A DNA stretch of 64,000 bases, taken from the NCBI RefSeq assembly GCF_001375595.1, contig NZ_CVJQ01000001.1, forward strand, positions 2,259,001 through 2,323,000, in the 5' to 3' direction. How positions within the stretch are numbered: the first letter of the stretch is position 1; each line of letters begins with the position of its first letter. Source of the stretch: Phenylobacterium immobile (ATCC 35973). Lineage in GTDB: Bacteria; Pseudomonadota; Alphaproteobacteria; Caulobacterales; Caulobacteraceae. Position numbers and translations under genes: made by a program. Under the pieces are notes generated by a model that was not told the origin of the DNA, searched no databases, and saw nothing but the letters and a program-made list of their open reading frames with translations. Of this stretch, positions 1-7,963 are shown piece by piece.

Positions 1-290
1 CCCTGACGCAGGGTGCGGATGCGATCGCGCCGGCCGGTCAGGATTTTGTGCGGATAGGCCTGGTGGCCGACATCCCAGATCAGGATGTCGCGCGGCGTCT
101 CATAGACGTGGTGCAGGGCGACCGTCAGTTCGACCACGCCCAGTCCAGCGCCCAGATGCCCGCCGGTGCTGGACACCGCATCGATCGTCTCGGCCCGCAA
201 CTCATCGGCCAACTGGCGCAACTCGGCGACCGACAGCTGACGCGTGTCGGCGGGGGTGGCGATACGATCGAGAAGCGGGGTGTCGGGCAT
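1..290 (-). CDS. dxs: 1-deoxy-D-xylulose-5-phosphate synthase, N-terminal part (runs off the window)
   Basis: Only the first ~96 codons are present; the gene continues beyond base 1. The reading frame begins [15 protein letters not shown] and contains the DXS N-terminal pattern [17 protein letters not shown] followed by [20 protein letters not shown], which holds the thiamine-diphosphate-binding histidines of the family. DXS condenses pyruvate and glyceraldehyde 3-phosphate into DXP, the first step of the MEP isoprenoid pathway and a precursor of thiamine and pyridoxal phosphate. The ATG at 288-290 lies 27 bases after the ispA stop, so it is probably the last gene of the operon oxidoreductase-xseB-ispA-dxs. 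Identification is secure from the motif; completeness cannot be judged. Confidence 0.95.
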   Translation of the reverse strand, partial: MPDTPLLDRIATPADTRQLSVAELRQLADELRAETIDAVSSTGGHLGAGLGVVELTVALHHVYETPRDILIWDVGHQAYPHKILTGRRDRIRTLRQ

Positions 291-317
291 GAAAAACGCG
301 AAGACTGGTGATGCGGC

Positions 318-1214
318 TCAGGCGCGCCGGCTTATCACGAAATCAGCGGTCTCCCGCAGGAAATCGGCCGCCGGACCGAACGGCTCCAGGTGAACCTTCA
401 CCTGCTGGGCGATGATGTTCAGCCGCTGGCGCGCCGCCCCGGCCCCCAGCAGGGTGACAAAATTGGCCTTGCCGGCCTCGGCGTCCTTGCCGATCCGCTT
501 GCCCATGTCGGCCTCGTCGCCCTCGAGATCGAGGAGGTCGTCGACGATCTGATAGGCCAGACCGATATCCTGGGCGAAGCCCATCAGGCCTTCGTGCTCA
601 ACCTCGTTAAGACCGGCCAGAGCCGCCGGCAGTTCGAAAGAGGCTGCGATCAGGGCCCCTGTCTTCATCCGCTGCATCCGCGCGACCGTGCCGAGGTCGT
701 CGTTGACACCCAAAAGGTCGATCATCTGTCCGCCGCACATGCCCTGCGCCCCGGCCGCACGAGCCAGCTTCACCACCAATTCGGCGCGGATCACCGCGTC
801 GTCGCAGGTGTCGGGGTGGCCGAGAATCTCGAACGCCACGCTCTGCAGGGCGTCGCCAGCCAGGATGGCGGTCGCTTCGTCATAGGCCTTGTGCGTCGTC
901 GGCCGGCCACGACGCAGATCGTCGTCGTCCATCGCCGGCAGGTCATCGTGGATCAGACTGTAGGCGTGGATGCATTCGACGGCGCAGGCGACCCGCAGGA
1001 CCGAGCGCTCATCCAGGTCGAACATCCTGCCCGTCTCCAGAGCGAAGAACGGGCGCAACCGCTTGCCGGGCGCCAACGCCGCATAGCGCATGGCCTCCAT
1101 CAGCCGGGTTTCGGGCCCGTCGGCGCGCGGCAACAATTCGTCCAGCGCCACGGTCACCAGGTCGGCGTCACGCGACAACCGCGCTTCGACGCTCGACGCG
1201 ACAAGGTGGGGCAT
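318..1214 (-). CDS. ispA: Polyprenyl (farnesyl/geranyl) diphosphate synthase
   Basis: A 298-residue trans-prenyltransferase. Both aspartate-rich motifs are visible: the first in [20 protein letters not shown], the second in [12 protein letters not shown], and the substrate-binding GKRLRP stretch lies near the N-terminus. These residues bind Mg-diphosphate during head-to-tail condensation of IPP with DMAPP/GPP, giving farnesyl diphosphate for undecaprenyl and quinone synthesis. The ATG at 1212-1214 shares one base with the xseB stop (TGATG), so translation is coupled; the frame stays open upstream but that part is xseB in another frame. The neighbours xseB and dxs are the usual partners of ispA in proteobacteria. 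Exact product chain length is inferred from context. Confidence 0.93.
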   Translation of the reverse strand: MPHLVASSVEARLSRDADLVTVALDELLPRADGPETRLMEAMRYAALAPGKRLRPFFALETGRMFDLDERSVLRVACAVECIHAYSLIHDDLPAMDDDDLRRGRPTTHKAYDEATAILAGDALQSVAFEILGHPDTCDDAVIRAELVVKLARAAGAQGMCGGQMIDLLGVNDDLGTVARMQRMKTGALIAASFELPAALAGLNEVEHEGLMGFAQDIGLAYQIVDDLLDLEGDEADMGKRIGKDAEAGKANFVTLLGAGAARQRLNIIAQQVKVHLEPFGPAADFLRETADFVISRRA

Positions 1215-1453
1215 CAGTCGAACTCGGCCGGCTCGGCGGACGGGCCGCCCGCACCCATAACGATCTTCTCGACCCGCAGCCGCGCCGCCTCCAGCCGCGT
1301 CTCGCAATGGCGCTTCAGGACCGCGCCGCGCTCGTACATGCGGATCGAGTCCTCCAGGGGCGCCTGACCGGATTCCAGACGGGCGACGATCTGCTCCAGC
1401 TCGGCCAGAGCCTGCTCGAAGGTCAGGGTCTCGATATCGACGGGTTCGGACAA
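1214..1453 (-). CDS. xseB: Exodeoxyribonuclease VII small subunit
   Basis: A 79-residue protein with the family core [20 protein letters not shown], followed by [13 protein letters not shown] and a helical tail. XseB binds the large subunit XseA to form exonuclease VII, which degrades single-stranded DNA to oligonucleotides. No ATG or GTG is available at the right place; the best start is TTG at 1451-1453, eight bases after a TGAGGA ribosome-binding sequence, which gives the family's usual ~80 residues. The stop overlaps the ispA start by one base. xseA is not in the window. Confidence 0.9.
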   Translation of the reverse strand: MSEPVDIETLTFEQALAELEQIVARLESGQAPLEDSIRMYERGAVLKRHCETRLEAARLRVEKIVMGAGGPSAEPAEFD

Positions 1454-1481
1454 GGGCGCATCCTCAGGGGTCGCGGCGAAC

Positions 1482-2516
1482 CTAGTGCGCGTCTGGACGA
1501 AGTGAAAGGCGGTTAGCCGCCAACCGTTCGCCAAATCGCCCAGGGTCTGCGCCCAGCACCGCGGCGGCGGCGGCCCGGGCGACCAGAGGCGCGAGCAGCC
1601 AACCGTTACGCCGGGCGCCCACCGCCAGGATGACGCGAGGGTCTGAGGCGGTGCCCACGAGCGGCAGACCGTCGGCGGTCGCCGCCCGTACCCCCGCCAA
1701 CAGTTCGCGCGGCGCCGCGGCGATCCGTGGGAAAAGCTGCGCGCCCGCCGCCGCCAGCGGTGCGGCGCGCGCCGGATCGGCCGCAGGATCAGCGACCCCC
1801 GCCTCCATCGTCGCGCCGACCCGCAATCCACCGACGGAGGGCGCCGCGTAGACGCCCTCGCCGCGAACCACCACCTGCCGCGGCGTCGGAAGGTCGACCT
1901 GCAGGATATGACCCTTGATCGGCTCCAGGGCGCGAAGCTGCGGCGCCAGGTCGGCCAGGCCCTGGGCCACGCCCGTGGCGACCACCAGCCGGTCGGCGCC
2001 CTCCATCCCCGTCGCAGCGGCCCGTCGGAAAATCACCCCGGCCGCCTGCGCGGCAGCGCGCAGGGCGGCGATGGCCGCAGCGGGCTCCAAGCGCCAGTCC
2101 TCCCGCGTCATCAGGCCGGTTCGAAGGCTTTCCAGCAGGCCGGGGGCCAGCCGCCCCGCCGGGACTTCGCTAGGGTGCAGCCCCAGCCGCGTCATCGACG
2201 CCGCCACCGCGTCGAGCCAGTCGACAGAGCCCACCGCCATGGCGCCGGCGCGATCGATGTCGACACCCGCGCGAGCCGCCAGCGCCGGCCAGAGGTCACG
2301 CGCCGCGAGCAGCAGGCCGAAATGCGGCCGCGCCTCGACGTCCAGCACAGCCTCGAACACCGGGGCGATCATGCCGGCGGCGACGCCAGAGGCCCCTGAC
2401 GTCGCAGGCGCCGGATCGAAGACGGTGACGTCGCAGCCGGCGTCAGCCAGCGCCAGGGCGGTCGCCAGGCCGAACACGCCCGCGCCGGCGACCGTTACTT
2501 TCAAGCCCTGTGTCAT
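1482..2516 (-). CDS. FAD-dependent amino-acid oxidase/dehydrogenase of the DAO family (ThiO/DadA-like)
   Basis: A 344-residue flavoprotein. The N-terminal Rossmann motif GAGVFGLATALALADAG binds the ADP part of FAD, followed by the acidic strand end VTVFDP and a GASGVAAGMIAP segment typical of D-amino-acid oxidase/glycine oxidase proteins; the C-terminal VGARRNGWLLAPLVA corresponds to the second FAD contact. The length fits ThiO (glycine oxidase). It is the first gene of the run leading to xseB (28-base gap), ispA and dxs. Since DXP is one substrate of thiazole synthesis and ThiO supplies the glycine imine, a thiamine role is possible, but no other thi gene is here. An in-frame GTG at 2526-2528 is an alternative start. 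Confidence 0.75.
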   Translation of the reverse strand: MTQGLKVTVAGAGVFGLATALALADAGCDVTVFDPAPATSGASGVAAGMIAPVFEAVLDVEARPHFGLLLAARDLWPALAARAGVDIDRAGAMAVGSVDWLDAVAASMTRLGLHPSEVPAGRLAPGLLESLRTGLMTREDWRLEPAAAIAALRAAAQAAGVIFRRAAATGMEGADRLVVATGVAQGLADLAPQLRALEPIKGHILQVDLPTPRQVVVRGEGVYAAPSVGGLRVGATMEAGVADPAADPARAAPLAAAGAQLFPRIAAAPRELLAGVRAATADGLPLVGTASDPRVILAVGARRNGWLLAPLVARAAAAAVLGADPGRFGERLAANRLSLRPDAH

Positions 2517-2546
2517 GGCGCTAACCACAGCGTCAGGGCGCGAAAA

Positions 2547-3497
2547 TCAAGTGGAAGCCTGCGCCCGCTGCGACCGATGCTCCAACGTCCAGCCCTGGTG
2601 CCACTCCGGCTCGCCCGCGAACCGCTGGGCCAGGAAGTCGACGAAGGCGCGCACCTTCGCCGCCAGATGGCGGGCGTGCGGATAGACCGCATGCACATGG
2701 ATCACCGCCGGCTCATAACCGCACAACAGCGGGACCAGCCGGCCGGCCTTCAGGTCATCGGCCGCGACAAAGGCCGGCGTGCGCACGATCCCCAGACCCG
2801 CCCGCCCCGCGCTGACACAGGCGTCCGGGCTGGAGAAGCGCAGCCGGCCGTCCACCCGCACATAGACGCAGGCCGTCGCCTGGCCAAAATCCCATTGGAA
2901 GGGGTCGCGCAGGTTAAGGTCGATGATCGTTTCGTGAAGGCCAAGCTCATAGGGGGTCTTTGGCTCGCCGTGTTTGGCCAGATAATCCGGAGAGGCGCAG
3001 GTCACCATCCGAACGGCGGCCAGCTTGCGCGCAATCAGCGACGAATCCGTGAGACGGCCGATGCGCACGGCCACATCCATCCCCTCATCCACAAGATTGA
3101 CCATCCGATCGGTGAAGCTGACCTCCAGGCCGACCGCCGGATAGAGCGCGGCGAATTCCAGTAACGCCGCTTGAAGCTGCCGCTCTCCGAACGACACCGG
3201 GGCGGAAATCTTGAGCGAGCCGGAGGGACCCTCCTGGTCGCGGATCGAAGCCTCCAGGGCCGTGAAGTCCTCCAGCAGCGCCTTAGCCCGCTCCAGATAG
3301 GCGCGCCCGGTGTCGGTCAGGGAAACGTCGCGTGTCGTCCGGTTCAGAAGACGCGCGCCCAGCCGGTCCTCCAGCCGCGCCACCAGCTTGGAGATCTGGG
3401 CGCCGGAGACCCCAAGCCGGCGAGCGCCCTGCGTGAAGCTCCGCGCATCGGCGACAGCGGCGAAGGCGGTCATTTCGTCCAGACGGTCCACGGTCAT
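2547..3497 (-). CDS. LysR-family transcriptional regulator
   Basis: A 316-residue LysR-type regulator. The N-terminal winged helix-turn-helix reads DEMTAFAAVADARSFTQGAR then LGVSGAQISKLVARLEDRLG and LLNRTTRDVSLTDTG; residues from ~90 form the periplasmic-binding-like effector domain of the CrgA/PBP2 type. I chose the ATG at 3495-3497, preceded by GGAAAGA and giving a normal LysR N-terminus; the open frame reaches 3563 but would add 22 atypical residues and cover the shared promoter. It is divergent from the FMN reductase/dioxygenase pair, the classic LysR arrangement, so it probably controls them and itself. The effector is unknown. Confidence 0.93.
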   Translation of the reverse strand: MTVDRLDEMTAFAAVADARSFTQGARRLGVSGAQISKLVARLEDRLGARLLNRTTRDVSLTDTGRAYLERAKALLEDFTALEASIRDQEGPSGSLKISAPVSFGERQLQAALLEFAALYPAVGLEVSFTDRMVNLVDEGMDVAVRIGRLTDSSLIARKLAAVRMVTCASPDYLAKHGEPKTPYELGLHETIIDLNLRDPFQWDFGQATACVYVRVDGRLRFSSPDACVSAGRAGLGIVRTPAFVAADDLKAGRLVPLLCGYEPAVIHVHAVYPHARHLAAKVRAFVDFLAQRFAGEPEWHQGWTLEHRSQRAQAST

Positions 3498-3509
3498 TCT
3501 TTCCAGTTC

Positions 3510-3523
3510 GGAATGATAATTCC
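3510..3523. promoter_or_regulatory. Inverted repeat, candidate LysR operator
   Basis: The sequence GGAAT-GATA-ATTCC is a perfect 5-base dyad in the 95-base divergent promoter between the LysR gene and the FMN reductase gene, 13 bases from the LysR start codon. Dyads with A/T-rich centres here are typical autoregulatory LysR sites. Function is inferred from position and symmetry only. Confidence 0.45.
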
Positions 3524-3530
3524 ACCTCAG

Positions 3531-3551
3531 CGCGGGATTATCAACGCGGGA
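3531..3551. promoter_or_regulatory. Direct repeat CGCGGGA x2, candidate second regulator contact
   Basis: CGCGGGA occurs twice with identical spacing of seven bases (3531-3537 and 3545-3551), a 14-base period, in the LysR/reductase intergenic region and next to the dyad at 3510-3523. It could be an activation half-site array for the LysR protein or chance GC-rich repetition. Confidence 0.3.
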
Positions 3552-3592
3552 GTTTAAGCCCACCTAGGCCTCACATTCAGGGGAATACAGTT

Positions 3593-4150
3593 ATGAGCCA
3601 GAACCGCACCGTCGCCGTCATTGTCGGCAGCCTCTCCAAGGACTCCGTCAACCGCAAGGTGGCCAAGGCTATCGCCGCGCTGGCGCCGGCCAACCTTACC
3701 TTCACCGAAGTCGCCATCGGCGACCTCGCCTTCTACAACCCCGACATCGAATCCGAGGCCCCCGCGCCCTGGACCACCTTCCGCGAGGCCATCAAGGCCG
3801 CCGACGCGGTGCTGGTGGTGACGCCGGAATACAACCGCACGATGACGGCTGTGCTCAAGAACGCCATCGATGTCGGATCACGGCCCTGGGGGCACAGCAT
3901 CTGGGCCGGCAAGCCTGGCGCGATCGTCTCAGCCTCTCCCGGCGGCGTCGGCGGCTTCGGCGCCAATCACAACGCCCGTCAGGCGCTCGGCGCGCTCGGC
4001 GTCGCCATCCTGCCTTTCGAAGCCTATGTCGGCGCGGCCCATACCCTCTTCAACGAGGCGGGCGAGTTGACCAACGACGCCAGCAAGGCCTTCCTCGGCG
4101 AGCTTGGCCTGAAGTTCGCCGACTGGATCGAACGCAACGCCGCGAAGTAA
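3593..4150 (+). CDS. NADPH-dependent FMN/quinone reductase (ChrR/YieF family)
   Basis: A 185-residue flavodoxin-fold reductase. The N-terminal VAVIVGSLSKDSVNRKVAKA binds the FMN phosphate and TPEYNRTMTAVLKNAID is the conserved flavin/quinone-site motif; SASPGGVGGFGANHNARQAL is the dimer/FMN segment. Members reduce quinones, azo dyes or chromate by two-electron transfer with NAD(P)H in the cytoplasm. The ATG follows AGGGGAATACAGTT. It is 11 bases upstream of the ring-opening dioxygenase and divergent from the LysR gene, so a role in quinone or aromatic detoxification is likely. The real substrate cannot be read from the sequence. Confidence 0.9.
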   Translation: MSQNRTVAVIVGSLSKDSVNRKVAKAIAALAPANLTFTEVAIGDLAFYNPDIESEAPAPWTTFREAIKAADAVLVVTPEYNRTMTAVLKNAIDVGSRPWGHSIWAGKPGAIVSASPGGVGGFGANHNARQALGALGVAILPFEAYVGAAHTLFNEAGELTNDASKAFLGELGLKFADWIERNAAK

Positions 4151-4161
4151 GGATAAGACCC

Positions 4162-4959
4162 ATGCGCCAACCGGCCTTTTACATTCCGCACGGCGGCGGA
4201 CCCTGCTTCTTCATGGAGTGGACCATGGGCCCCGCCGACACCTGGGACCGGTTGGCCGTCTGGCTGAAGCGCTTCGTCCGCGACCTGCCAGAACGGCCAA
4301 AGGCGATCCTGCTCGTCTCGGCCCACTGGGAGGCGCCGCGCTTCACGGTCAGCTCATCGGCCCGACCGCCAATGTATTACGACTACTACGGCTTTCCACC
4401 GCACACCTATGAGCTGCAGTTCCCGGCGGCCGGATCGCCCGACCTGGCGGCCCGCGTTCGCGGCCTTTTGGCCGACGCCGGCATCGCCGCCGATGAGGAC
4501 GCCGAACGCGGTTTCGACCACGCCACCTTCGTGCCGCTGCTGCTCGCGACGCCCGAGGCCGACATCCCAGTGGTGCAGTTGTCCTTGAAGGCCGGCTTTG
4601 ACCCCGCCGCCCACATCGCCGCCGGGCGGGCGCTTTCGTCGCTGCGCGACGAAGGCGTGCTGATCATCGGCTCAGGCTCCAGCTGGCACTCCGGCGGCCG
4701 GGGATCTGATCCGGTGAACCAGTCGCTGGCGTTCGACGGTTGGCTTACCGAGGCGCTCAGCGACCCGGCCCGCCGCGCCGAGGCGCTGACGCACTGGGAA
4801 ACCGCGCCCAGCGCCCGCATCGCCCACGGCCGCGAGGAACATCTGGCTCCGTTGTTCGTCGTCGCCGGCGCAGCCGAAGGCGAAACCTACGAGACCGCCT
4901 TCCGCGACGCCATCGGCGGGCGCGCCACCATGCAGGCGGCGAAGTTCACGCCCGCCTAG
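4162..4959 (+). CDS. Class III extradiol ring-cleavage dioxygenase (DODA/YgiD type)
   Basis: A 265-residue protein of the LigB/DODA superfamily. Histidines and acids at the usual metal and catalytic places are seen in IPHGGGPCFF near the N-terminus, LLVSAHWEAPRF, the tract MYYDYYGFPPHTYELQFPA, RGFDHATFVPLLLATPEADI, IIGSGSSWHSGG and HGREEHLAPLFVVAGAA. Such enzymes bind a non-haem metal and open catechol rings between carbons next to a hydroxyl; YgiD-like members act on DOPA or unknown catechols. It follows the FMN reductase by 11 bases and is probably co-transcribed under the LysR protein. Its 3' end overlaps the convergent methyltransferase gene by 14 bases. Confidence 0.9.
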   Translation: MRQPAFYIPHGGGPCFFMEWTMGPADTWDRLAVWLKRFVRDLPERPKAILLVSAHWEAPRFTVSSSARPPMYYDYYGFPPHTYELQFPAAGSPDLAARVRGLLADAGIAADEDAERGFDHATFVPLLLATPEADIPVVQLSLKAGFDPAAHIAAGRALSSLRDEGVLIIGSGSSWHSGGRGSDPVNQSLAFDGWLTEALSDPARRAEALTHWETAPSARIAHGREEHLAPLFVVAGAAEGETYETAFRDAIGGRATMQAAKFTPA

Positions 4960-5740
4960 CCAAGGCGTGCAGGACGATGCCGCTGGTGGTCGCCAGGTTC
5001 AGGGAATCGAACCCACCGGACATGGCGATCCGAACGGTGCGGGTCCGCGCCATCACGGCCTCAGCCAGGCCCGGGCCCTCGGCGCCGAAGATCACCGCCG
5101 TGCGGGGCGCAGGCTGATATTCCGTGAGCTGGGTTGCGCCGCGCGGCGATAACGACACCGCTTCGAATCCCGCCGCGCTCAACAGCTCAACCATGTCCAC
5201 GCCCCGCGGAAGCCGGGCGAAGGGCGTCGTGAGCGCCGCGCCGACCGAGACCCGGATCGCCTTCCGATACAGCGGATCGCAGCAGTCCGAATCCAGCAGA
5301 ACCGCGTCAGCGCCGAAGGCTGCGGCGTTGCGGAAGACGCCGCCCATATTGTCGTGGTTGGCCACGGCGCTCAGGCCGACCACCAAGGCCTTGTCCGGTA
5401 AGCCCGCCAGCAGCGTCGGGGCCTCCGTCTCGCGCCGCTCGCCAAGGGCCAGGACGCCGCGATGGATGTGGAAGCCTACCAGGGCGTCCATCACCGCTTG
5501 CGACGCCATGTAGACCGGGATCGCCGGGTCCAGCCTGGTCAGCACGTCGGCGAGGCCGGGCGCCTTCGGCTCGGCCACCAACACCGAGCGCACCGGGTGC
5601 CGTCCCGCCGCGATCAGCTTCTCCAGCACCACGCGGCCTTCGGCGATGAAGGCGCCGTCGCGACCGACAAGATCGCGCTCGCGAACGCCAGCGTAGGGTT
5701 CGATCCGCGGATCCAGCGGATCGCCAACGGGCTCGATCAC
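4946..5740 (-). CDS. TrmH/SpoU-family RNA 2'-O-methyltransferase
   Basis: A 264-residue SPOUT methyltransferase. The first ~100 residues form the SpoU substrate-binding domain; the C-terminal knot motifs are NHDNMGGVFRNAAAFGAD (motif 1, with the catalytic Arg), VIFGAEGPGL (motif 2) and the glycine-rich GGFDSLNLATTSGIVLHA (motif 3). The family methylates ribose 2'-OH in rRNA or tRNA with SAM. Motif 3 has TTSGI where Ser/Ala residues are usual, within family variation. The GTG start at 5738-5740 overlaps the M13 peptidase stop (GTGA), so it is translationally coupled to it. The target nucleotide is unknown. Confidence 0.9.
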   Translation of the reverse strand: MIEPVGDPLDPRIEPYAGVRERDLVGRDGAFIAEGRVVLEKLIAAGRHPVRSVLVAEPKAPGLADVLTRLDPAIPVYMASQAVMDALVGFHIHRGVLALGERRETEAPTLLAGLPDKALVVGLSAVANHDNMGGVFRNAAAFGADAVLLDSDCCDPLYRKAIRVSVGAALTTPFARLPRGVDMVELLSAAGFEAVSLSPRGATQLTEYQPAPRTAVIFGAEGPGLAEAVMARTRTVRIAMSGGFDSLNLATTSGIVLHALARRA

Positions 5741-7836
5741 CAGACGGTCACACGCTTTTCCGGCGGAAGGGCCAGGGCCTCGGTCGGCTTGACGTCGAAG
5801 GCTGCGTACCAGGCGTCGAGGTTGCGCACCGTCAGCGCGCGGTACTCCGAAGGCGCATGGCCGTCCCCGACCAGCACGCGGCGCATCAGGGCCTCGCGGT
5901 ACTTGCTGCGGTTTTCCTGCGCATAGCCGAGGAAGAACCGCTGGTCGCCGGTGAACCCGTCGATCACTGGCGCGGGCTGGCCCCTCAGCGAGCGCCGATA
6001 GGCGTCGTACGCCACCGCCAGCCCGGCGAGGTCGGCGATGTTCTCGCCCAGGGTCAGCTCCCCGTTCACCGACAGGTCCGGCAGCGGCTTATAGGTGTCG
6101 AACTGGGCGGCGAGCGCCGCGCCGGCCGTCTTGAAGTGGGCCATGTCCTCCGGCGTCCACCAGTTGGCGATCTGGCCGCGAGCGTCGAACAGCGCGCCGG
6201 TGTCATCAAAGCCATGGCTGATCTCGTGACCGATCACCGAACCGATCGCGCCATAGTTCACCGCCGCGTCCGCATGCGGGTCGAAGAAGCTGGGCTCGAG
6301 AATCGCCGCCGGGAAGCTGATGGCGTTCTGCATCGGCATGTTCAACGCATTCACCGTCTGCGGGTCCAGATGCCATTCACCACGGTCCACCGGCTGGGAC
6401 AGCTTGGCGAGGTTGCGGCGATAGTCGAACAGCTCCGCACGCGTAACATTGCCGATGGCGTCGCTGGCCCGAACCTCCAGGGCTGAATAGTCGCGCCAGC
6501 GGTCCGGATAGCCGACGCCGACGTGGAAGCGGGCGAGCTTCTCCTTCGCCTTGGCCTTCGTCTGCGGCGTCATCCAGTCCAGCCGGTCGATCCGCGCATC
6601 GAAGGCCGCCAGCACATTGGCGACCATGGCCTGGACCTCGGCCTTGGCCTCCGGCGAGAAGTAGTTCTGGACGTAGAGCTTGCCGACCGCCTGGCCCATC
6701 CCCTCGTTGGTGGCCTCGACCGCACGGCGCCAGCGCGGCGTCTGCACGGTTGTCCCGGCCAGAACCCCGCCGTTGAAGGCGAACGACTCGTCGGCGAAGG
6801 CCTTGGGCAGCATCCGGGCGCGCCGGGCGATCACGTGGAAGGCGAGATAGTCACGCCACGCCTCCAGCGGCGTCGCCGTCGCCTGGGCGGAAATCCCTGT
6901 GATCGCGCTCGCCTGCCAGGCGCCGAAGCGGGGCTGGCGCGAAAGTCCGGCGGCCTTGAAGAAGGCGTTCCAGTCAAGGCCGGGCGCATTCTGGGCGAAG
7001 GCCTCGCGGTTCCACTGGACGTTGGTCTTAGCCGGGTCGGTCGTATCGCTCGCATTCCATTGAGCGCGCGCAATCTCGGTCTCCAGCGCCACGATTCGCT
7101 GAGCGCGCTCCGGCGCGTCGCTGAACCCGGCCAAGCTCATTAGCCGCGCCACGTGCGCGACATAAGCCTTGCGGACTTCAATGAAGCGCGGGTTGTCGGC
7201 GAGGTAGTATTCGCGGCTGGGCAGCCAAAGCCCGCCCTGCATCAGATAGGGCAAGTAGTGGCGGGTGTCGTTCAGGTCCTCGACCACCCAAAGTCCGAAC
7301 AGCCGGTCGGTGTGCAGTTCGGTCATGTTCAGGGCGTCGACGTCGGCCCGCATCGCCGAGCCGAGGTAGGCCGAGAGCCTGGCCTGGCTGTTGATCGCCG
7401 CGATGGTCGCGAGCTCGGCCTTGATAGGCGCAAGTCCCGCCCGCTCGATGGACGCTTCGTCCATGTAGGCGCCGTAGAAGTCGCCAATCTTGCGCGCTTC
7501 AGATCCGTCCGGCGCGTTCGTCGCGGCGGCCTCCTCGATCAGCGCCTTCGTGCGTTGGAGCGCCCGGTCGTTCAGCACGCCGAAGGTCGAGAAGCTGGAA
7601 CGGTCTTCCGGGATCGTCGTGCGCTTGTCCCAGGCCCCGTTGGCGTAGGCGTAGAAATCGTCGCCCGGCTTCACCGCCGGATCCATGCCCGTTACGTCAA
7701 AGCCGAAGGTCCCATACATGGGCTTCAGCCCTGGCTGGGTGGACGGGGGCTGGCTGGGCGGCATGACGGTCTGGGCGGCGGCGGCCGACGACAGGACGAT
7801 CAGGGCGGCGGCGAGGCGCAGGGAGCGAAGGCGCAT
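5737..7836 (-). CDS. M13-family (neprilysin/PepO-like) zinc endopeptidase, secreted
   Basis: A 699-residue metallopeptidase. A signal peptide (MRLRSLRLAAALIVLSSAAAAQT) is followed by the M13 N-terminal domain starting PAVKPGDDFYAYANGAWDK. Zinc is held by the two His of VIGHEISHGFDD and the Glu of LGENIADLAGL, and NALNMPMQNAISFPAAIL is the family substrate-binding stretch. It should cleave oligopeptides in the periplasm or on the surface. The open frame extends 20 codons upstream, but the ATG at 7834-7836 gives a clean signal peptide. It ends in a GTGA overlap with the methyltransferase gene, an odd functional pairing. Confidence 0.93.
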   Translation of the reverse strand: MRLRSLRLAAALIVLSSAAAAQTVMPPSQPPSTQPGLKPMYGTFGFDVTGMDPAVKPGDDFYAYANGAWDKRTTIPEDRSSFSTFGVLNDRALQRTKALIEEAAATNAPDGSEARKIGDFYGAYMDEASIERAGLAPIKAELATIAAINSQARLSAYLGSAMRADVDALNMTELHTDRLFGLWVVEDLNDTRHYLPYLMQGGLWLPSREYYLADNPRFIEVRKAYVAHVARLMSLAGFSDAPERAQRIVALETEIARAQWNASDTTDPAKTNVQWNREAFAQNAPGLDWNAFFKAAGLSRQPRFGAWQASAITGISAQATATPLEAWRDYLAFHVIARRARMLPKAFADESFAFNGGVLAGTTVQTPRWRRAVEATNEGMGQAVGKLYVQNYFSPEAKAEVQAMVANVLAAFDARIDRLDWMTPQTKAKAKEKLARFHVGVGYPDRWRDYSALEVRASDAIGNVTRAELFDYRRNLAKLSQPVDRGEWHLDPQTVNALNMPMQNAISFPAAILEPSFFDPHADAAVNYGAIGSVIGHEISHGFDDTGALFDARGQIANWWTPEDMAHFKTAGAALAAQFDTYKPLPDLSVNGELTLGENIADLAGLAVAYDAYRRSLRGQPAPVIDGFTGDQRFFLGYAQENRSKYREALMRRVLVGDGHAPSEYRALTVRNLDAWYAAFDVKPTEALALPPEKRVTVW

Positions 7837-7963
7837 TTGGGCGTTCCGTAAAAAATCGGCCGTCAAAAATCGGGCCGCATTCTCTACACCGCTCAACGCA
7901 GAAGGCGACCATTACGGCTTTGTCATCGTTGGGCTCGGCCAGGCTTTCGGCTATGCCGGCGCC

